From NCBI GenBank assembly GCA_022559845.1, contig CM040123.1, positions 317,979,933 through 318,043,932 on the forward strand: a stretch of DNA of 64,000 bases, read 5' to 3'. Position 1 is the stretch's first letter. Each line of letters opens with the position of its first letter. A program made the translations under genes and the position numbers. A model generated the notes under the pieces. That model saw only the letters and a list, made by a program, of their open reading frames with translations. It made no database searches and was not told where the DNA came from. Source of the DNA: Amorphophallus konjac (Eukaryota; Streptophyta; Magnoliopsida; Alismatales; Araceae). Shown piece after piece: positions 58,949-64,000 of this stretch.

Positions 58949-60681
58949 ATGATGACAACCATGAGTCATTGTGACAAACAACAGAGTATAAAATTCATGT
59001 GATATTGCATGCAAGGCTATCATAGCACTAATTACATGAGAGACTCAAAAAAAAAAAAAGATAAAGACACTGAGGACACGTAGACAAAGTAAACTTGACA
59101 TCTAGTCACACATCACACATCTAGGCACACAATGACACATAAGCTTCTCTCTCCCCCTTTGTCAACAGCAAAAAGTGAACCAACGCGATGAAACAAACGA
59201 GCGGTCAGGATTTAATCAGCATAACTCATATTTTAGGAAATTATCGAAGTGTACCCCCTTTCTTTAATAAGACATTTAAGTAACCTTTCCTCCCTTTCTC
59301 AAAGACCACCTTGTGACAAATTCGAGTGGGTCTTGTGGTTCAAAGAATTTGAAAGTATTGCCCCAATAAATTGACTCCCCATATCCACTTTCTTACTCAC
59401 GGCTCCTTAAACTTATAATATTGTTCATGAGATAATTTTACTAGCTGAACAAGCTGAACAGTGTTTTATGCCTCTATTTGCATATAGTGCATTAGGTCAA
59501 CCATTTTTGTTGCCTTTTCGTTTTGAAATATTTAAGAGCTGTGGTCAGGTTGATCACATGCTTTTCCACACGAGGAGACACGCTTTTTACACGCCAGAAA
59601 CCCCGGCTATTTAGCATGCCTAACCATTCCATTTTTAACTGGGACACACTTTTTATCCGTGAGGATATACGTTTATCAGACGCCAATATCCCCAGTTACT
59701 CAGGATGCCCAATTAATAATTTTGAGAGTGGCAGAGGTAGATTGAGTCTTCATGACATACATGTCTCCCACTTAATTTTTCAGCCAATTTTGCTTTGTGA
59801 TAGAGAACAGTAGTTTCTCAGAACTCAGTCCATTGCTCTACCAAGAAGGCAGAATTATGGCGTATTCCATATACATTCATGCTATAGCAGCGTTTATTTT
59901 CACTGTCCAACACAGACACAGGTAGAGAAACAGTCTCATTACTAAAAACATAAGTTCTCAATAGTCTTGAGTCAGAGTCATAGTTATGGTTTGAATTTAT
60001 TGCAGTAGTACAGGTCAAATTCTCATTACTACACTTAACCTTTACTCTCATTGATGACTTTGGTGATTTTCTTGTAAGATATGGTTAGGTTGTTCAATGA
60101 TTTATTAAGGAATGAGTTTACACTTTTTACTCCCCCTCAATTTGTGAGTCCTTGCTGAAGATAGAAAACAATAAGTTGGCAACAAAGAGATATAGAGACA
60201 CAAGGAATAGGAAGTGTGAACAAGGATGAGTGAGTAAAGCAAAACTGAGCTCAGAGTCCAAAAAGTTCAGAAGATTTCCCACCAAAGCCAGCAGCTTGAT
60301 TAGATCCAATTTCCCTTTTTCAGGTCCTTTGTCGACCATGGAGTGGCCTGTGGTCGACCTTTGTGCTGACACAGAACCTGCCTGTTGAGAAGACTGCGTT
60401 CTGACAAACCTGTTGTCGACCATTGGATCGCCTGTGGTCGACAGCTGCGAATTCCCAGAGCTACCTATTTCCTGTCCTGATGCCTTGGTCGACCAGCGCC
60501 TTGTCTGTGGTCGACCTCAAGAGATGAGCCGTAGAGAACCAGTATTCTGTAGAACTTGCTGAAGTAGCACCCGACACAAGACTTTCCAAACTCAAAAACT
60601 TGACCAGTACTAGAGACCTAGTTAACATAACTTAGACAGAAATGACAGAATCTATGCAGTGAACACATGAGTATGATTATT
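58949..60681 (-). other. Non-coding region between copia pol and 3' LTR
   Basis: The site of the env-like ORF in SIRE relatives; no frame longer than about 100 codons is open and none has a signal peptide or membrane segment I would trust. It contains two diverged units of about 86 bp at 59561-59710 (CACGAGGAGACACGC / CGTGAGGATATACG motifs) and a further palindrome array at 60329-60515. Confidence 0.6.
60329..60515. repeat. Three paired TGTCGACCA/TGGTCGAC sites in the copia internal region
   Basis: Units 60329-60358, 60413-60442 and 60486-60515, each again 10 nt, 12-nt spacer, 8 nt. They start 84 and 73 bp apart. The same design as in the LTR, but about 1.4 kb outside it. Confidence 0.9.
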
Positions 60682-63600
60682 TCAAGAATTTTCAGGAGAA
60701 ATTCTACAAATTCCTAACTCCCTTCTTAGAGTTGAAAATCTGTCATTGTTAAGGGGTTTTGTGAAAATGTCTGCCAGTTGTTTTTCAGTTTCTACAAAAT
60801 GAAGCATGAAATTTCCTTTGGTGACCTCATCTCTTAGAAAGTGATGACGGATCTCAATGTGTTTTATCCTAGAGTGTTGAATGGGGTTTTTAGACAAATT
60901 AATAGCACTAGTGTTGTCACAGAAAATAGGTGCACATCCAAGATCTACATTGTAGTCTTGGAGTTGATGTTTTATCCACAAAACCTGTGTACCACAGCTC
61001 CCTACTGCGACATACTCAGCCTCAGCAGTGGAGAGTGCCACAGAATGCTGTTTTTTAGAAGCCCATGATATTAAACATCCACCTAATATTTGACAATAAC
61101 CACTAGTACTCTTCCTATCAATTTTGCAACCAGCATAATCAGCATCTGAATATGAAATTAAATCTAGTTTGCAATAAGTAGGATACCATAAACCCAATTC
61201 TTGGGTACCGGCAAGGTAACGAAGGATACGCTTGACAGCCCCTAAATGTGAATCTCTAGGGCTAGATTGATATCTAGCACACATGCATACACTGAACTGA
61301 ATGTCTGGCCTAGAGGCAGTTAAATATAGTAGGGATCCGATCATACCTCTGTATTTCTTGGCATCTACCATGTTACCTTTTACATCAGCCTCCAATGTTG
61401 CATTTGTCCCCATGGGTGACTCTATTGGTTTGCAGCTCTCCATGCCAAACTTTTTCAGCATCTCCTTTATGTACTTGGATTGATTTATGAAGTAGCCTTC
61501 TCTACATTGTAGAATCTGCAATCCAAGAAAGAACTGTAAATCACCCATTAAACTCATTTCAAACTCATTGGTCATTAGATTTGCAAATTTAGTACATAAT
61601 GAAGCTTCAGTGGATCCAAACACAATATCATCCACATAGATTTGCACAATTAGTATATTCTTACCTTGGGTCTTGGAGAATAATGTTTGATCAATTTTAC
61701 CTCTTGTGTAGCCCTTTTTGGTGAGGAATGAACTCAGTCTGTCGTACCATGCCCTAGGAGCCTGCTTTAAACCATACAAAGCCTTATGCAGTTTAAAGAC
61801 ATGATTAGGAAGATCATCATTTTCAAAACCAGGGGGTTGTTCCACAAAGACTTCTTCCTTTACAAAGCCATTTAGAAAGGCACTTTTTACATCCATTTGC
61901 TGCAATTTAATTCCATGGGACGCCGCAAATGCTAACAATATTCTAATGGCTTCTAACCTTGCAACTGGAGCATATGATTCTTCAAAATCAACTCCAAATT
62001 CTTGGTTATACCCCTTAGCCACCAACCGAGCCTTGTTCCTCATAACAACTCCTTCTTCATTAAGCTTATTTTTATAAACCCATTTGGTTCCAATAACAGG
62101 ATGAGATGAGGGTCTGGGAACAAGTTTCCAAACCTGATTTCTTTCAAATTGATTTAATTCTTCATGCATGGCATTTATCCAAGATTCATCTCTTAAAGCT
62201 TCCTCTACATTTTTAGGCTCAACTTGAGATACAAGGGCTAGCTGATCTAATTCATCAACTGTTTTAAGCTGAGATCTAGTTTTCCTCGGTTCATTAATTC
62301 CTCCAATGATGTTATCTAGAGGATGATCTCTGAGAAATCTCAGATTTTCAGAATTGTTACCTGGGATGATCTCTCCTTCGGGTTGATCATTGGAATCACC
62401 TTGCTTTGGTTCTGCTTCAGTCTCCATTGGTTCCTCTTTGCCTTCCAGAAATTCCCCATCTTCATCTTTGCCTACCTGTCCAGTTTTGTCAAAGTCATTA
62501 TTTTCATCAAATGTGATATGTGGGGATTCTTCAACTAGCTGATCTTTGGTGTTGTAGACTCTATAGGCTCTTGATCGGTCAGAGTATCCCAAGAAGATTC
62601 CTGGGTCACTCTTTGGTTCAAATTTGTCCAATGATCTCTTGTCATTGTTATGAATAAAACACCTTACACCGAAGATCCTAAAATGAGCTAGAGATGGCTT
62701 CTTACCTTTGAACACCTCATATGGAGTTTTCGCACTAGATGGTCTTACCATTGCCCTGTTTACAATATAACATGCTGTATTGACCGCCTCAGCCCAAAAT
62801 CTTCTTGGAAGATTGGCTTCAACTAACAAGGTTCTGGCCATTTCAACAAGTGTGCGATTCCTTCTTTCCACCACTCCATTTTGCTCTGGCATCCTTGGTG
62901 AGGAGAACCTGTGATTTATTCCTTTGTTCCTGCAGAATTCATCAAACTCTGAATTTTCAAATTCTCCCCCATGATCAGATATTATTGAACACACTTTGGA
63001 CTTACCATCCTGCTTCATTCTTCTGTAAAAATCCTGAAATTCATGAAAGGCATCGTTTTTATGTGATAAAAACATTACCCATGTGAATCTAGAGAAATCA
63101 TCAACTAGTACATAACCGTACCTCTTACCACTAAGACTAGCAGTTCTTGTTGGGCCAAAAAGGTCCATGTGCACAAGTTCTAGTGGTCTAGAAGATTGAC
63201 TTTCAGTTCTACCTTTGAATGATTTTCTTGTTTGCTTACCTTGGGTACATGATTCACATACTTTGACATTTTGAACAAACGAAATTTCAGGTAAACCAGA
63301 AACCATTTTATTCTTAACCAATTTGTGCAGCACCCTGTAGCTAACATGCCCTAGCCTTCGGTGCCACAACCAAGTCAGGTCCTCCTTCTTGGCGGTGAGG
63401 CACAAGTTGGAGTGGGCTGGATCATCCAAGTCTATCATGTAGACATTATTTACTCTCTTGCCCATAAACTTAACTTTAGCCGAATTTGGTTCAAGAATTT
63501 TACAGATCTTAGAATCAAAGACTACTTGATGGCCTTTGTCGCATAGCTGACTGATGCTTAGAAGATTATATTCCAGGCCATCCACTAGCAGTACATCTTC

Positions 63601-63798
63601 AATGCAATTTGTAGATGTCTTACCTACCTTACCTTTCCCAATGATCTTGCCTTTGTTATTTCCTCCAAATGTCACATGTCCTCCATCTTTTGAGTTTAGC
63701 TCGGAGAATTTTGCCTTGTCCCCTGTCATATGTCTTGAGCAGCCACTATCTAAGTACCACTTGTTATGTATAGCTGCCAAACACACCTGCATCACAAG
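60682..63798 (-). CDS. pol: Copia pol: protease, integrase, RT, RNase H
   Basis: Open for about 1,038 codons to the stop at 60682. Protease: [14 protein letters not shown] near 63730-63780. GAG-pre-integrase: [10 protein letters not shown] and the HHCC zinc-binding site ending CESCTQGKQ (about 63230-63370). Integrase core: [14 protein letters not shown] and the Glu in [50 protein letters not shown] and catalytic YVDD (about 61600-61660). RNase [29 protein letters not shown] and DNTSAI, then [11 protein letters not shown] and IFTKPL near the end. All catalytic residues I checked are present. An in-frame TAA at 63799-63801 separates it from the upstream gag side, so the copy is nearly but not fully intact. 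Confidence 0.95.
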   Translation of the reverse strand, partial: LVMQVCLAAIHNKWYLDSGCSRHMTGDKAKFSELNSKDGGHVTFGGNNKGKIIGKGKVGKTSTNCIEDVLLVDGLEYNLLSISQLCDKGHQVVFDSKICKILEPNSAKVKFMGKRVNNVYMIDLDDPAHSNLCLTAKKEDLTWLWHRRLGHVSYRVLHKLVKNKMVSGLPEISFVQNVKVCESCTQGKQTRKSFKGRTESQSSRPLELVHMDLFGPTRTASLSGKRYGYVLVDDFSRFTWVMFLSHKNDAFHEFQDFYRRMKQDGKSKVCSIISDHGGEFENSEFDEFCRNKGINHRFSSPRMPEQNGVVERRNRTLVEMARTLLVEANLPRRFWAEAVNTACYIVNRAMVRPSSAKTPYEVFKGKKPSLAHFRIFGVRCFIHNNDKRSLDKFEPKSDPGIFLGYSDRSRAYRVYNTKDQLVEESPHITFDENNDFDKTGQVGKDEDGEFLEGKEEPMETEAEPKQGDSNDQPEGEIIPGNNSENLRFLRDHPLDNIIGGINEPRKTRSQLKTVDELDQLALVSQVEPKNVEEALRDESWINAMHEELNQFERNQVWKLVPRPSSHPVIGTKWVYKNKLNEEGVVMRNKARLVAKGYNQEFGVDFEESYAPVARLEAIRILLAFAASHGIKLQQMDVKSAFLNGFVKEEVFVEQPPGFENDDLPNHVFKLHKALYGLKQAPRAWYDRLSSFLTKKGYTRGKIDQTLFSKTQGKNILIVQIYVDDIVFGSTEASLCTKFANLMTNEFEMSLMGDLQFFLGLQILQCREGYFINQSKYIKEMLKKFGMESCKPIESPMGTNATLEADVKGNMVDAKKYRGMIGSLLYLTASRPDIQFSVCMCARYQSSPRDSHLGAVKRILRYLAGTQELGLWYPTYCKLDLISYSDADYAGCKIDRKSTSGYCQILGGCLISWASKKQHSVALSTAEAEYVAVGSCGTQVLWIKHQLQDYNVDLGCAPIFCDNTSAINLSKNPIQHSRIKHIEIRHHFLRDEVTKGNFMLHFVETEKQLADIFTKPLNNDRFSTLRRELGICRISPENS

Positions 63799-63801
63799 TT
63801 A

Positions 63802-64000
63802 CACAGAAACTTTTGGACCCCAATGGTACCCGGGTCCAAGATAGCTTGTGAAATTATGAAATTGCTGCAGTAATCCTTTGGGAACCCAGATTCTGTTAGA
63901 GCAGTGTAAATTTTTATTTCTGAACTTGTTCAAGTTGGGTTGCTTTTGTTCTAAAGCTTCTTTAATCTGAGTCCACCTTTGTGTATTCAAGTTTTCATTT
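63802..64000 (-). pseudogene. gag-pol: Copia polyprotein upstream of the in-frame stop
   Basis: Frame continues upstream of TAA 63799-63801 without a shift and contains IWVPKG, a motif found between Gag and protease in SIRE-like elements. It runs off the right edge. The single stop may be a sequencing difference, a true null mutation or, less likely, a read-through site. Confidence 0.75.

Larger units (their letters stand above)
57495..64000 (-). mobile_element. SIRE-like Ty1/copia retrotransposon, 3' part
   Basis: Minus strand: pol at 60682-64000, 1.75 kb non-coding region, polypurine tract, 3' LTR 57495-58933. Integrase before RT defines Ty1/copia; the motifs and the long region between RNase H and LTR are typical of SIRE/Maximus elements, which carry an env-like ORF there. 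No env-like frame is open here. Gag and the 5' LTR lie right of the window. It is inserted in the Ty3 LTR at 55640. Confidence 0.9.

Noticed and set aside
59818..60423. Env-like ORF of the SIRE element
   Set aside because: Only short frames (77 and 98 codons) without signal peptide or convincing membrane segments remain between pol and LTR.

Overview
The window is nuclear DNA of a flowering plant with a repeat-rich genome. I recognise one ordinary host gene, a complete five-exon gene for small-subunit ribosomal protein SA (RPSA, uS2) on the minus strand at 47952-50294. Nearly everything else is transposable-element DNA, mostly nested LTR retrotransposons with their polymerase genes on the minus strand. 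I cannot name the species.

Layout. 1-5400: 5' half of a Tekay-like Ty3 element on the minus strand (gag, protease, RT, initiator-Met PBS, about 3 kb LTR). 5415-11302: three tandem copies, plus strand, of a spliced gene coding for a plant mobile domain (PMD) and a long coiled coil; only the third keeps the PMD and all have lost an open frame. 11303-30748: a Tat-lineage Ty3 element on the minus strand (gag, protease with G-patch, RT, RNase H, extra RNase H, integrase, PBS, 2.19 kb 5' LTR). The PMD cassette is antisense to it and downstream of pol, where Tat elements are known to carry extra antisense ORFs. A complete gag-only element (13692-20439, 2.17 kb LTRs, TSD TTTTG) sits inside its integrase codons. 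30749-37612: LTR and leader remnants, including the 3' end and LTR of a plus-strand Tekay-like element. 37613-46300: a second, decayed Tat element (3' LTR, long non-coding 3' part, broken protease and gag), hit by a foldback or MITE-like insertion. 46215-51190: the RPSA neighbourhood. 51191-54797: a lone Tekay-like LTR with a 5'-truncated LINE inside. 54796-55639: purine-rich minisatellite. 55640-57494: another LTR, broken by a SIRE-like Ty1/copia element (57495 to the window end, minus strand) whose pol frame is nearly intact.

The most unusual signal is structural. At least six of these LTRs, from unrelated Ty1/copia and Ty3 lineages, carry arrays of short CpG-containing inverted repeats (stem-spacer-stem, about 20-30 bp, often spaced 80-110 bp). 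The stem sequence differs from family to family; within arrays the two arms change together so pairing is kept. In three families the array lies directly upstream of the presumed LTR TATA box. I know of no description of such convergent arrays. A second structural signal is a stem-loop with the same 43-nt loop in both Tat elements, again with paired changes in the stem.
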